Of a stretch of 64,000 nucleotides of DNA, positions 50,501 through 60,824 are shown piece by piece. Origin of the DNA: Symsagittifera roscoffensis. Its lineage: Eukaryota > Xenacoelomorpha > Acoela > Convolutidae. A program made the translations under genes and the position numbers. Location: assembly GCF_963678635.1 (NCBI RefSeq), contig NC_087064.1:2293926-2357925 (forward strand), given 5' to 3'. Below the pieces are notes generated by a model. The model was not told where the DNA came from and made no database searches. It saw nothing but the letters and a program-made list of their open reading frames with translations. Each line of letters opens with the position of its first letter. The stretch's first letter is position 1.

Positions 50501-53500
50501 CTCAAAACGAATATATACAAGTGGGCCTCAAACCAGCGGCCTTTCGCTTGAGAGTCAGACTTCAAAAGAAATATCGAAATTGTGAATAAAAACTAATCCG
50601 AATGCCCCAGATAGAATGTCTAACATGGCCGTTACCATCTTGATTAGGCGGATGACATGAAAACCCAGACCGAAGGGGATTCGAACCCAGGATCCTCGAG
50701 TCAATATATATCATACCTGAGGTCTTTCGGGGGTAGATTGAGGTGCGACTTCAGTTCGTCAATATCCACGATCCTCTGAGGGTCCATGTCCAGATCTAAC
50801 ACACCCATCACAACAAGAGATTATAAAATTATCAACAGGAAGGATCAAGTATAAATAATCAAAGAAAGTTCGGACAAAGAATTATTTAAAATGAGCTGTC
50901 AATTAATTTCAGCGTTTTTTTTCTGCATGTTAAAGCTAGTTTTTTTAACAAATTATTGTCTCAAGTTCGCCTGAAAGTTCAAACTTGCATGCAAATCTTG
51001 TTTAAATTTGGCGTATTGCTCTTATTTGATATTTATGTCCGTCCGAACTTTTTGCAAAGCCTCTATTATTAACCAGATTTGAATAGATTTGAAGAGATAA
51101 ATTGCAGGTGATCATTAACAGGTAAAGTGGGGAAATTAAAACAACCAGGTCAACAGCAGTATGTAATACAACTCGTTGCTGCCTGTGAATACTAAAGATT
51201 AAGATAAATATGCGAAAAAAAAATTTGAAGTCAGTTTGAAACTCAATTTATTTTCTCTAAATTCCGATTTTCAGTGGTCAACAAGACACCGAGCAAAATC
51301 TATACTTTGAAATTTATGACTCAGACAAGACCTGTCAGCTTTAAAAAAAATGAACCATAATACACTAAGAACTGAATATTCCGAATCAAGGCCATTTTGA
51401 TTTCACATTCACATGTGGATGCACGTTCAATGAATGCCAAACTATCGTTCGCCAAATCAGCAATTGGTTCATAAGAACAATAATTTAGCGGTCCATAAGA
51501 ACAATAATTTAGCTTCCGCACTTTTAGGTCAGTGCCAATTGAAAACCAAATATTACTTAAAATTTTCAAAAAGCTGGCTAGAATTTTTTTTTGCAATGAA
51601 ATGAAATTTATCGGGTTAGTAAATCGTAAAAAATAAGTATCTTCAGAATTACTGCTCAGTTATTGAGAAAAAGTTATCCAGCTAACCAACCAACGTAATG
51701 ATTGGCTAGAAATTTTAAGCTTTGATTTTTTTATAGCGACAAGCTCATGAAATATGAAGAAACTATGGCTTGGTCGGGGTTTCGTCGAAAGATTTAATTT
51801 AGAACGAACAAAACTCGTAATCGATTGTTCGCTCCATTCTATTTACAGTCTTGGTTCGACTTCTGAATAGAAAACTACCAGATCTGTTAATATTAATACA
51901 TGTAGTTTCTGCGATTCGCAGAGGATCTATGAAAGGCTATCCAGCCTCTCTGTCTCAGTATAGTACGTTTCTCTTATTTCCCGGAATGCGTTATTTGTTA
52001 AACTACACACACATCAATCGGAGTTTTTCAAAGCCAAGCTTTTTCTGATTAACTCCACTGATACGCATCTTCTTAAAAAAATGTGTTAATTTTAAACCCG
52101 AATGGTTGCACATGTGCTGAGGGCAGTGTCGCCAATGACAACTTCCCAATATTTCAAAACAAAAAAACACTTGATACTCAATACATCGAATATCTAAAAA
52201 GAAGCGTGGTAGATCATTCCATCCAAAGTTACGCAAAAATAATTTTAAAAAAAACAGCCAAAACAATTCAAGTTATCTGGATAGCTTGAAGTGGTTGAAT
52301 CTTTTTAAACTCTTCGAGCAAGTTTTTCGAACAACGTTAATTTGAGACATAGCAAACAGACATTTGGAGGAGTAGAAAACTAAAAAAAAAACGAAATAAA
52401 ACGATTATTTTTTTGAAAACTTTTCACTAAATGGACTAAAAGCTCTTTGAATTTCTTTGATGAGCGACATTTTAAAAAAAACTGAGCCAAATATAAGAAA
52501 ATTGGATCAATATGTAAAACTTTATTCGGCTGAGAAATCTGAAATCCATCTCAGAAGCTCAACTTTTGCGCCGTTTGCACTTTTGTTATTTGAGTGTATG
52601 ATTTTTCTGGCGTCCATACAATGACCAGAATGGTCTAAAAGCAGAAAGGGTAAAAAAACATGCAACTATTGTTTTATACGGTCCAATCGATCAAAAACAA
52701 TTATTAAAATCCTTACCAGTTCCAAAAAAATACAGAAATTATACATTAATTGAGAAATTCCATTAATTTTTATCGAATTTTAAAAAAATTGCGATCAAAT
52801 AGTTTAATTTTACGTATAAGTTAAAATCTTTGTTTTTTTCTGCCCTTGGACCCTTCTGCTTATTGCTCCCCTTATCATTTGCTAAAACCATATAAATAGG
52901 AATTGAATTTGTAAAATTAAAGGAAATCAAAATTCCAACCACGTCGCCTTAAATTTGAAAATGAACAAAATTTTGACCTAGAAGCGGGAAAAAACTTTAT
53001 GACCTTACTAAGTTTCTAACTGCCGAGGTGGTTAAATTAAACGGAGAGGAGTTTCAAAAAAAATGAAGCTAACCTAACAAATTTAAGCTGTTCTCAAAAT
53101 GATCAGACAAGCTATTCGAAGGATGAAACTAAAAATCATTCAAATTGATTTTGATAGCTCCAAACGCTTTTCTAAGGATGAAACTCAAGCGAGTAATTCA
53201 ATGAAAAAAATTGATCGTTTAAGCTAATTTTACCAAATACATCGCTTCACAAAAAGTTAATTTTTCAAGCAAGCTAACTTTTCAAGAAACATTTCAACAA
53301 CAAAAAAACTTTATATAATAAATATAATAATAAATTGTTTGCCACATAAATTTCATTCACTGTAAAATTGACTACATTTACAAGCAAATAAATTCTTGTC
53401 GCGAGAACGCCGTGGAACTTTATAGCCCGTTTTCAGGCACATCTGATCCTGTAATGACTTATGTTTGTTTCTAATATCCATAGTCAATCAATAGATCATT

Positions 53501-56253
53501 CAGAAAAATTATTTGATGCAAAAACTGAAAAGCTAAGACGGAACAAAAAAAAAACAGCAGTATAACAACCTTCATCGGTAATTTTATTGTTATGTAATGT
53601 TTCTCAAAAATCAGTCTAACCGGTTGATAATTACCTAGAATGAAGTTGTCCTTAAACCCTAGATTGAAGATTTGTATTTGATATTCTATGCAGCCCTGGA
53701 CCCAGGATACAAGATCTGGGTAGTATTTTAAAACAAAATTGATAATTTTTCGAATTGATAATAGTTATCGAGGTTTTTCATTACCCTTTGAATACACAGG
53801 TATGTGCCTAGCTGTAACTCTCATACTCAAAATTCTACTCACATTTTTCTCAGTTACAGCTTCCCGAATTATGGTCGATATGGACTCTTTGCTCATCACT
53901 TAAGTATATTTTCAGATTTTCTATGCTCCCGTTTCTTCTCTTTAAGCAAAGAATTTTCAAAAGTCGTTTGATTTTCAGTCCAAATGTTTCTATATTAGTT
54001 TTGTCGGTTGACGCATAAGCCAAAACTCTGTACCGTTAAATGCGTTTCACATAAGCGTTATATTCTTTTAATAGTTGATTTTTATCAAAAAAAAATTACA
54101 AATTGTTGGCAAACATTTGTATAATTATCTACCAAAGAGCGTTTAAAAATAATTTGAACACTTAAGTAACGAAATTTTTTCTCTTCGATAGCTTTTCCAT
54201 TCAATTTTTTATGATTTTGCGCTACTCTTATTGGATAGTAACATTTTTGTTCCGACTAATAAAAATGGAGAGGAACTTTGTACTCGGGTGGGTTTTAGTT
54301 TTATTCTTTTTCTCCCACGCAAAATCAGGTACCACAAATAATCATAGAAATAGGTTGAGCGATATGTCGTATTAAGGGTCTTTTAGTCGTGATTCGAATC
54401 ACTTTTAATAATTTCCAGGTGACGAGAAAAATCATTTTGAAAATTTTGGTTTTGAGAGTTAAGTAGCGAGCAGGCTTGTTTTAGCTTAGTTCAAGCCATT
54501 TTAAATAACCTATTTATGCTTAAATTTTGTTTTACTCAAGTTAGGTTATTTTTTGAGTTTCTAAGCGTCATTTTTTGGAATCAAAAACTTGAATATTTAG
54601 AAACATTTCTGCAAAAAAAAAACAGTGAAAAAAATGTTTTTTTTTTAATGTTTTTTTTTGTTTGTCAAGTCATTTTTCTTCAAACATTGTTCTCCGACTT
54701 GCATATTTTACTATGACTGTCAAGCGTGCCTACTTTCTAGTTTTCTGTTCAGGTGCTTTTATCACACCACCCAGAAATAACGACACTATAATGGAAACTT
54801 TTTTTCTGGATTTTTAAAGACCATGGTCGGAACATTCTGTGCTTCCTCCAAGATAAACGGCTATCCTTGTTTTTTTTTTATTTTCAGTTAAGGTAACGTC
54901 AGCTTGTTTTTGTTTTATTTTCATTTAAGGTAACGTCAGCTTGTTTTTGTTTTATTTTCATTTAAGGTAAGGTCAGCTTGTTTTTTTGTAGCCGACATGC
55001 TGTCTACCGGTTAAATTCACTATTTTTTTTTCTACGAAAGAAAATTTACTGTCTTAAATGAGTGTCCTTTGCAATTTTTTGGTTCCATTGAAATTTAGTA
55101 TTGGAAAGCACAGTTTCATTGAGTCAATTTGGCAAATGAATAAGAAAAATTTACAGCTCGTATCAGGGCGAAGCCCTGAATATTCCGACTGCCGTTTAAG
55201 GTTTATTGAGCAGCAGTAATAGATAAAAAAAAATTAAATGAAATAAAATAAAATGAAAATTTTTTTTTTCTAAAATTTGAAATTTTTTAATGAAAATCAT
55301 CCCCCCACACGCCATATAAAGTACAAAAAGATAGATTTTGTTCCTTGTAACAAATCAGTTATGGCAAATAAGCTTCGTTCAACCAATTTGGAACGATTTA
55401 TAAGACGGATTAAATCTCGCTTACGCGTTAATAGCGCGAATTATATTGCGCGTTAATTGTCCCAAATTGGTCAAAATGGCAATCTTTAAACCCTCATAAC
55501 TTTACGAAAAATGGTCACAGGTGAAATATCTTTTCAAATTTAAGCTCAGGACAACAATACCTTTTGAATGATATTTAAAAAATTCCGTCAAAAATGGCTA
55601 GTTAAAAAGTCGAAATTTGTCTGAAGAAAAAAAAACCCACCCCGAGCACTAATATTCCGTTACTTTTGTATCGAAAGTCGGAACAAAAATCAGATGTCAC
55701 GCCGCGAAAAATGACAAGCGCGAATAACATTTTCAGACTTAAATAATTGACGCAAAACCTCATTCCAGTCACCCATGTAATTTAAGAAGAAGCGATGTTT
55801 TTGGGTGATGGATGGCGCATCCCTGATTTATAACTTATCTATCTATGCTTAAATCCATGAAATTTTTTTTTTAGCTTCAACCAACAATTTGACAAAAAAA
55901 TTATACACAACACAGCAGAACACATTTAACGAAATATAAACATTGCACACACTTGAACTATTTCTTGAAAACCCCGAAACATGCTATCAATATAAGCAGG
56001 ACGTGAAAAAAAAATAATGAACTTCAACTAACAAAACAAAAACGAAAAGTTTTATTGCTATATTGTCTAAAAACATCTGAAGTATGCAAAAACAGAAACA
56101 CATCATTTTTTCAAGAAACACAGCAGAGTCAAATCCAAAAAGACTTTTTCCAAACCAAACCACACAGCCAATAATATATTCTTTTTTCTTCTTTTCGCTA
56201 CGTTAAGCAATTTTAAAAATGTTGCCAACAAATAATAACTCACCTGTATTCAT
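41364..56253 (-). CDS. DDX6: DDX6/Me31B/CGH-1-type DEAD-box RNA helicase (whole gene, eight coding exons)
   Basis: ATP-dependent RNA helicase of the cytoplasmic DDX6 family, known for translational repression, decapping and P-body formation. Coding exons: 56253-56244, 50795-50717, 49415-49085, 48718-48488, 47627-47522, 47303-47126, 42889-42696, 41548-41364. All junctions are AG/GT with matching phases and the lengths sum to 1314 nt, that is 437 residues plus stop, normal for a family without the long vertebrate N-terminus. All helicase motifs are present: [68 protein letters not shown]. The ending [20 protein letters not shown] is DDX6-specific and excludes eIF4A. Introns are 218 bp to 5.4 kb and hold repeats. 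No defects seen, so the gene looks functional. Confidence 0.97.
42696..42889 (-). CDS. DDX6: DDX6 exon 7
   Basis: Acceptor TTTTTTCAG, donor GTTAGT. Encodes [30 protein letters not shown] (motif V) and [12 protein letters not shown] (motif VI). Confidence 0.97.
43855..43895 (+). repeat. GCGAA/TTCGC hairpin repeat, copy 2 (DDX6 intron 6)
   Basis: CAGAGGCAAAGCAGAGCTTC then GCACCACTTACGATACAAC; the left arm is mutated (GCAAA). Confidence 0.7.
44650..44724. repeat. 16 bp tandem repeat in DDX6 intron 6
   Basis: GTCTAATCRTCACGCT occurs three times in a row, followed after an 8-14 bp spacer by a fourth diverged unit GTCTGTTCGTCACGCT. Confidence 0.85.
45221..45255 (+). repeat. GCGAA/TTCGC hairpin repeat, copy 3 (DDX6 intron 6)
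   Basis: CACAGAGGCGAAGTTGCACT then TCGCATACACAAGC; the CACCACTTGCGATAC tail is replaced by ATACACAAGC. Confidence 0.65.
45851..45893 (+). repeat. GCGAA/TTCGC hairpin repeat, copy 4 (DDX6 intron 6)
   Basis: ACACAGAGGCGAAGCAAAAA then TTCGCACCACTTGCGATACA; closest to copy 1 at 28257. Confidence 0.75.
46571..46610 (+). repeat. GCGAA/TTCGC hairpin repeat, copy 5 (DDX6 intron 6)
   Basis: ACACAAAGGCAAAGCTTGGC then TTCGCAAACACAAGCGAG; tail resembles copy 3. Confidence 0.6.
46685..46875. mobile_element. MITE, ~190 bp, in DDX6 intron 6
   Basis: The left end ATTTAGACAACCGCGTATTC, followed by ATACTCGTC, pairs with GACGAGTATGAATAAGCGGC, then TGTCTAAAT, at the right end (about 30 bp, few mismatches). 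An inner pair, ATCAGAATCGAGAC and ATCTCGATTCTGAT, extends the fold. Non-coding. Confidence 0.88.
47126..47303 (-). CDS. DDX6: DDX6 exon 6
   Basis: Acceptor ATGTGTAG, donor GTAAGAG. Encodes [40 protein letters not shown] and KYSCYYIHS (motif IV and DDX6-typical wording). Confidence 0.97.
47522..47627 (-). CDS. DDX6: DDX6 exon 5
   Basis: Acceptor TTTTGTTCAG, donor GTACAC. Encodes [15 protein letters not shown] (motif III SAT) and [14 protein letters not shown]. Confidence 0.96.
48488..48718 (-). CDS. DDX6: DDX6 exon 4
   Basis: Acceptor TGTCATTTAG, donor GTACGAAG. Encodes [46 protein letters not shown] (motif II) and LPKERQ. Confidence 0.97.
49085..49415 (-). CDS. DDX6: DDX6 exon 3
   Basis: Acceptor TTTATTTATAG, donor GTCTGTG. 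Encodes TSDVTATKG, the Q-motif region [16 protein letters not shown], Walker [14 protein letters not shown] and VPSRELALQ. Confidence 0.97.
50419..50442. repeat. Poly-C tract in DDX6 intron 2
   Basis: A run of about 18 C residues following ACTCT. Simple sequence, prone to assembly error. Confidence 0.8.
50500..50700 (-). repeat. tRNA-like SINE fragments in DDX6 intron 2
   Basis: On the minus strand CTCGAGGATCCTGGGTTCGA then ATCCCC gives a Pol III B-box-like GGTTCGAATCC around 50680-50695. A second tRNA 3-half-like stretch, CTCTCAAGCGAAAGGCCGCT then GGTTTGAGGCC, lies at 50523-50560. A matching A box was not found, since exon 2 lies immediately upstream, so these are truncated tRNA-derived pieces rather than tRNA genes. 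Confidence 0.5.
50717..50795 (-). CDS. DDX6: DDX6 exon 2
   Basis: Acceptor GTGTTAG, donor GTATGAT. Encodes [20 protein letters not shown] then PPKDLR, the last six identical to vertebrate DDX6 just before the helicase core. Confidence 0.94.
50796..54870. other. DDX6 intron 1, AT-rich, no gene seen
   Basis: No gene recognised on either strand. 52350-52580 carries weak similarity to the dispersed repeat seen at 1745 and 39598 (AGCAAACAGACATTTGG). ORFs at 51321-52289 lack motifs. Confidence 0.55.
54871..54985. repeat. 37 bp tandem repeat, three copies (DDX6 intron 1)
   Basis: AAGGTAACGTCAGCTTG recurs at 54890, 54927 and 54964 (third with AAGGTAAGGTC), each preceded by TTTTATTTTCA. Confidence 0.9.
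55153..55686 (+). mobile_element. Hairpin-ended MITE-like element, copy 3 (DDX6 intron 1)
   Basis: CAGCTCGTA leader, hairpin TCAGGGCGAAGCCCTGA at 55163-55179, ATTCCGACT, the same core as copies 1 and 2 (CCCCCCACACGCCATAT; GACGGATTAAATCTCGC), ending AGTCGGAACA near 55684. Confidence 0.82.
56244..56253 (-). CDS. DDX6: DDX6 exon 1, 10 coding nucleotides
   Basis: ATGAATACAG followed by the strong donor GTGAGTT. Joined to exon 2 it reads [11 protein letters not shown] in frame. The start was chosen because it is the only ATG next to a donor of the required phase (1) upstream of exon 2, and because it sits just downstream of ISCA2 on the same strand. A TCCTCTTAG at ~56279-56287 upstream could be a 5-prime UTR or trans-splice acceptor. 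An RNA read would settle it. Confidence 0.75.
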
Positions 56254-56481
56254 AATGTAATTTCGGCGTGATTAAATACTAAGAGGACGCAAGATCAGCT
56301 CACGAACTGCTTGCGCAAAGATCACCAATCAAATCTGAAACGCATTGCTCAATATCAGCTACTAAAATCTGTGACTCATGCTAAACTAACAGAAAAGCAA
56401 CTGAATTAAAGTTCTTAACTACATTCGATTATACAAAAATTAGACTAAATTCGAAGTTGAAACTATCAATGAATTTTATCA

Positions 56482-56904
56482 TTATCCAAACATATTTGGG
56501 TTCAAATTGAAGGATGCTCCACAAGAGCAACCGCCCTCTTTACTAGCATTGGGATTCTCTGTTATGCGGAAAGCCGAACGGATCAACTCGTCTTGGTAGT
56601 CCAAAACACTGCCTTTAATGTATTCCAGACTATCGGGGTCAATTGCAACCAGTGTCTTGTCATTTTGTTCAATTTTAATGTCATCATCATGTAAAGAATT
56701 GTCCATTTCGAAGCAGTATGTGAAACCTGAACATCCACCTCCATCAACTGCTATTCTGAGAAATTCCCCATTAGAGCATTTTAACAGCAGTTTTTCAACG
56801 CTGGCAGGGGTGAGCCGCAAGGCAGGTGCAGCTACACTTTGCTGCCATCTCGTCAGGGTTAGAGACTTTGCGCTCCTTTGTAAGACTCTACGTATCATTT
56901 TCAC
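56482..56904 (-). CDS. ISCA2: ISCA2, mitochondrial iron-sulfur cluster assembly protein
   Basis: A single-exon 140-residue protein of the A-type carrier family (HesB/IscA). It works with ISCA1 and IBA57 to mature mitochondrial [4Fe-4S] proteins. The first ~30 residues (MKMIRRVLQRSAKSLTLTRW) are basic and Arg/Ser-rich with no acids, as expected for a mitochondrial presequence. The conserved core begins RLTPASVEKLL. Cluster-ligand cysteines are all present: GGGCSGFTY and the C-terminal CSCGASF pair. Length and architecture match ISCA2 rather than ISCA1. The stop (56482) is 228 bp upstream of the DDX6 start codon on the same strand. A second Met at codon 3 could also serve as the start. The gene looks intact. 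Confidence 0.95.
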   Translation of the reverse strand: MKMIRRVLQRSAKSLTLTRWQQSVAAPALRLTPASVEKLLLKCSNGEFLRIAVDGGGCSGFTYCFEMDNSLHDDDIKIEQNDKTLVAIDPDSLEYIKGSVLDYQDELIRSAFRITENPNASKEGGCSCGASFNLNPNMFG

Positions 56905-57059
56905 TAAATTTCATAGTTCTGTCTGAAAAGGACTATTTCTTAGTCATGAGTACAGTCGACCAATGAAATACTGTCAATCGAGTGAAAAACAAAGGTTAAG
57001 TTAGTTAGTTAGTTGTTTCTGATCAGTAAGCTTCTGCCTTTACGGATCAGCCCTTTTAT

Positions 57060-57300
57060 TTTGTTTCCTTTCCTTAGTAGATGTCTCTTGTATTGTACAT
57101 GTGTCCTTGCCAATGTTTATCTAGTCTTGTTTTGAAGCTGTCCATCAAAAAGGTGGAGATCACTGTCTCTGGCAGAGTATTCCAGCCGTTTATCACACTC
57201 TTCGTGAAAAAAAAACTTCTCAGTTCAAGTTTTGGCTTCTTCGGAATAAGTTTCAAATTTTTACCTCTCGTTGACGTCTCGGCTCATTACCTTCGTGGAA
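57060..57300 (-). pseudogene. CR1/Jockey-like non-LTR retrotransposon, RT C-terminal remnant
   Basis: Reads STRGKNLKLIPKKPKLELRS then FFFTKSVINGWNTLPETV and DSFKTRLDKHW. This is the standard ending of CR1/Jockey-group ORF2 proteins (R-x-FF-x-x-R-VV-x-x-WN-x-LP). Two adjacent stops lie just upstream of this segment. The RT core is missing between here and the endonuclease piece at 57490. Confidence 0.8.
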
Positions 57301-57489
57301 GTTTGCCTTGTTGAAGCTCGTTTCCTAATTGTCAAATTTATTTCAAGGTCAAATGATCGCACAATTGAGTGGCTGCTTTTACCAACAGGTGCGTCAGTGT
57401 TGACTTCAGTCTAGAGTGTCAGTGAAAATAAGATTGAGAAGAGATGAGCCCCATCCCGCTCTATTGTGTTACACTGCTGACATTCTGGA

Positions 57490-57720
57490 TTAGACTTGAG
57501 TCTCTAACTCCTTGCAGTAAAAATCTTCCTGGCTAGTGCCGTTCTCATTGATGGTTAAATCGTTCCAGTTGATATGCGGGTAGTTCTTATCACCAAATAT
57601 AATGAAAAATTCGTTGGTCTTTCCTATCGATTTGAATATGTCGTTGAGATTTTGATATCCGAAATGGGCCCTTCCGTCATGCGACGAAACGTGCACAGGT
57701 TGGATAGGGCCATACTAACG
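57490..57720 (-). pseudogene. CR1/Jockey-like APE endonuclease remnant
   Basis: FFIIFGDKNYPHINWNDLTI resembles the GDFN-YP-x-I-x-W block of apurinic-like endonucleases in non-LTR elements, with Lys in place of the usual Phe. It precedes the C-terminal remnant in the same strand and order, so both are probably one internally deleted element. Confidence 0.7.
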
Positions 57721-57795
57721 CTAAGTGAATACATCGGCAAAATTTTATGAATAAATCAAGTCGATATAAATGCATCAAGAGAATTGTCAATTAAA

Positions 57796-58440
57796 ATCTA
57801 CCCTCCTCGATTATAGCACCGATAGAATTGTCCATGTTGGATGTATTTTTAAGATTTTTGCACCCCCTAAGGCAGAGGATTGCACTCCTCAAAAGTGCAA
57901 AACTCATTTTTGTTCTTATAAAGTTTATTGTGTCCGAGTATGATTCGTTCCGTTTCTCGCTGAGTTTCTCTGCTAGTTTCTGAATGGTTTTGTAGAGCCT
58001 GGAGCTGCTCCTCCGGTACACGCAAAAATTAGTGGAACAAAGCTGATGTTTCCACATCCAGAATTCTTTGTTGGTATTTTAATGTTGTGACACTCTCATG
58101 ATATTTGTAGGCGTCAGATATAGTTTTGGGGCAGGATTTAGCATGAGGGTTGAAAATTTTTACATCGAAAAAGGTTCGGCTGAATCGGCTCCCCAGAGTC
58201 CATTTGCCTTGATGTCAAGTCGAGCGTCATCTTCAGTAGTGGTTGTTTTGTTGTGAAAGCTTTCGCCTTCCAACGATTGAAGTTTCGGCTCTATTTCAAC
58301 ATCATGGCATACTTCGTCCAGGAGTGTCGCAAAGGTATAGCGAGTTTCATTATGTCCTAGGTGAGTGTATCCACCTTTGGGACAGTGTAGAGAGTGGGTC
58401 AGTGTTAACGGTTGTCCACATGGGCATGTATGTGGTGTGT
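57796..58440 (-). pseudogene. C-terminal CxCG-H-C finger and nuclease-like domain
   Basis: CPCG, eight residues, then HSLHC gives a Cys-Cys-His-Cys finger, followed by KGGYTHLGHNETR. Next come TEDDARLDIKANGLWG and, a few residues on, DVKIFNPHAK, a D...D-x-K arrangement expected of a PD-(D/E)xK nuclease. After a frameshift near 58040 the family-typical ending FIRTKMSFALLRSAILCLRG appears, and the ORF closes at 57791. Function as target-nicking endonuclease is inferred from motif and position. Confidence 0.7.
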
Positions 58441-59149
58441 TTGGTGATTCCGATCCATATCTCAGATGTAATTCATCTTTTAACTCTAAATTGTTGAGGG
58501 AAGAATTGTATTTTTAAGGGGTAGCACGCTTAGCCGATTCAATGCTCCTTTCTGTGACGCTAGATTTTTTGTCGGTTTTTTTATGATGGGCAATTTTTTC
58601 CATAATTTTAGCCTTTTTTAAGAGTGTGATGTTCTGTCTCTCAGTTTTGATGTTTCTATTTGTCAAAATTTGTTCCCTTTCAGCTATTTCTGGATCACTG
58701 TTGTCTAACAGATCACAAATGGCTTGAGACCCTTCATAATTTCTGGAAAATGTCCGTGTTACTGAGGAAGTCTAATCCTCCCTTTCTTAGTTGTAGTGCA
58801 AAAAAGTTGCGATCTCCATCGGTTATATGGTTTTTACCAGCTAGTAGCTGCTGTCTGACGTTTTTCGCAATTTCATCCATTTCTTAAATGCTTCCGGAGT
58901 TGTTCTGGTTAGAAAATTTAATTTATCTTGATTTCCTTTGTGTAGGAGGAGTACGCATTTTGTGGTGATGTTTTAGCTATCTTGGAAAGCTTTTCAGTTA
59001 AGGTAGCTGTCTTTTCAATTTCGCTTTCCATGGGTTTATTGCATGCTGATGGCGTTCCTATAACCAATCCACGGACTCAAAAACTGTTTACCATTGTAAT
59101 AGATGTACCTTTGAATACTTTTAGGGCGCTGTCACACGGTTTTCCGTTA

Positions 59150-59760
59150 CTATGACTTGGCACTTGGAAGACTTCACACTAGTATTGCGCGGAGACTCCT
59201 AAGATCACCTGCAGCACTTCCATCATCTGCGTACCATTTTTGGGTGTTATTTGGTTTCTGCAGGATCTCAATCAGTGGGATTATCCCAATTCCGTACCTA
59301 GCCATTGCGAGGGGATCACCTTACGTTGTGCCTTCAGTATATGACAAAATTGTGTTATTGATACATAGATTTGAGGATTCTTCATATGAGTTGGCCAGCG
59401 CATGTTGTAGTGCCGGACAAAGGATTTCTAGATTTTTTAGAGCAAGTTCTCTATTGAGCGAGTTGAAAGCATTTTCTTCATCAATTAGTAATGAGGTGTC
59501 CGTTTCCGGTTTCTCAAACTCGTCCTCAAGCTGTGGATTGCATATTCGATTTCACACTTCTGGCCTCAGCAGAGTTGAAAAATTTTTTCCGAGATTTTTA
59601 AGGCCTGATCTTATATATTTGGGTGATTCAATTTTCCTTCTCAGAATTTCGCCTATACCAATAGGCCGTACCCCTGAATTTTGGTCAGAGGTATCAGGTG
59701 ACACGATTTGTACGCCGTTAGGTTTTTATAGGGGGAACTTTACTTGCTTTTCTATAGGAT
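59150..59760 (-). pseudogene. Reverse transcriptase domain of the RLE-like element
   Basis: Motifs in order: GVRPIGIGEILRRKI, LIDEENAFNSLNRELALKNL, YTEGTT then a TAA (59321-59323, where the family has Gln) then GDPLAMARYGIGIIPLIEIL, and KWYADDGSAAGDLRSLRAIL with the catalytic Asp pair at ~59223-59231. One more stop (TGA) follows the RPEV segment. Confidence 0.85.
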
Positions 59761-60518
59761 AGTTTAGCAATTGTTTTGCAAAGCTCAATGGATGTCTGGT
59801 TGAAGTGAATTATTATCGTTCATCTTTCGCACGCATCTAGACCTGAGGGACCGTGGCTTCAGTGCACTTTGAGGGTTGATTTTCGAACTGTCTTGGCGTT
59901 TTATTTACTCGAATATAGAGGTGTTGTATGGCATTGTGACTTCACTTACTTTAGTTATATAGTAAGTGTTTGCTGTTGTGGCTTGAGTGTGTTTTTTTTC
60001 AGGATACTAAAGACTGTTTTTCTTTCAATGACTTCGTTTAGGGGAAGTACTCCTTTTGTTTTCTTGACTGAAAGGCAGCCAATGGCGGCAGATATTTTTC
60101 CTGTACTCATTAGTTTATCGCATTGCTCAACTTCCTCGTTCACTTCGGCTTCTTCTGTAATGGATGTCTAATTTGGAGAGCTTTCCCTTCAGTGAAAAGT
60201 TCGTCTTATAGGCCTTGCTTCCATAAAATTATGCGGCGGCTCAGTGTTTTGGAATTTAATCCGTTTGTTTCTGATTTAGTTTTGGGTAGCAGCAGATGTG
60301 GGATAATCATTGGTGCTGTCATCGCGACGTTAGAAATTGGTGTTTCTTCTTCTAATGACAGCAGCTGCTGGTTCAGTAATTCTATGAATTGGAAACCGGC
60401 CTGGTTCTTAATTAGAACTGTGAAGCGCGGTTTCCAGTTAAGGACATTTATATATACGCCGTTTTGTTTATTTTAATGTCAAGTTCTTGGTCATTAAGTT
60501 TCTAGGGCTCGAAGGGGG

Positions 60519-60824
60519 CTATAGAGATTGCTGGGGGCGATGAATAAGATTTTGTTGCGTTGGGCAGTACGTTTGTTTCAGGTGTTGCGGTGATAATTCG
60601 TTTTGAGTTGTGATGGGGGCTGTGCTTGTTAGTCCTTTGGTGGAGTTGGGCTCTTTTTGCAAAATTCTCGGGGTTGCATTGTATGCAGGAGAGCCCATCG
60701 TTATAAAATTTGCTGCTCTGTAGCCCGCCATATGAGACATTGATGTAAGCTTTGCAAATGGCACACCATATGCCTCCTTTTCGTTTTGGTGTTTACAAAT
60801 ACGGCAGTGCGATTGATCGGCCAT
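60519..60824 (-). pseudogene. N-terminal Cys-containing ORF of the RLE-like element
   Basis: 101 codons starting MADQSHCRICKHQNEKEAYG. The C-x-x-C at the start could be half of a zinc finger. Followed in order by the linker and RT. No other domain recognised. Assignment to the element rests on strand and order. Confidence 0.45.

Noticed and set aside
50520..50560. A tRNA gene on the minus strand
   Set aside because: Only a T-arm/variable-region-like part; no acceptor stem or A box found.
41364..50795. eIF4A instead of DDX6
   Set aside because: The [25 protein letters not shown] and GTEIKPFP segments are DDX6-specific.
56618..56926. 102-residue plus-strand ORF
   Set aside because: Antisense shadow of ISCA2.
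59157..59762. 201-residue plus-strand ORF, the longest plus-strand frame in the region
   Set aside because: It is exactly antisense to readable RT motifs (NAFNSLN, GDPLA, WYADD) on the minus strand.
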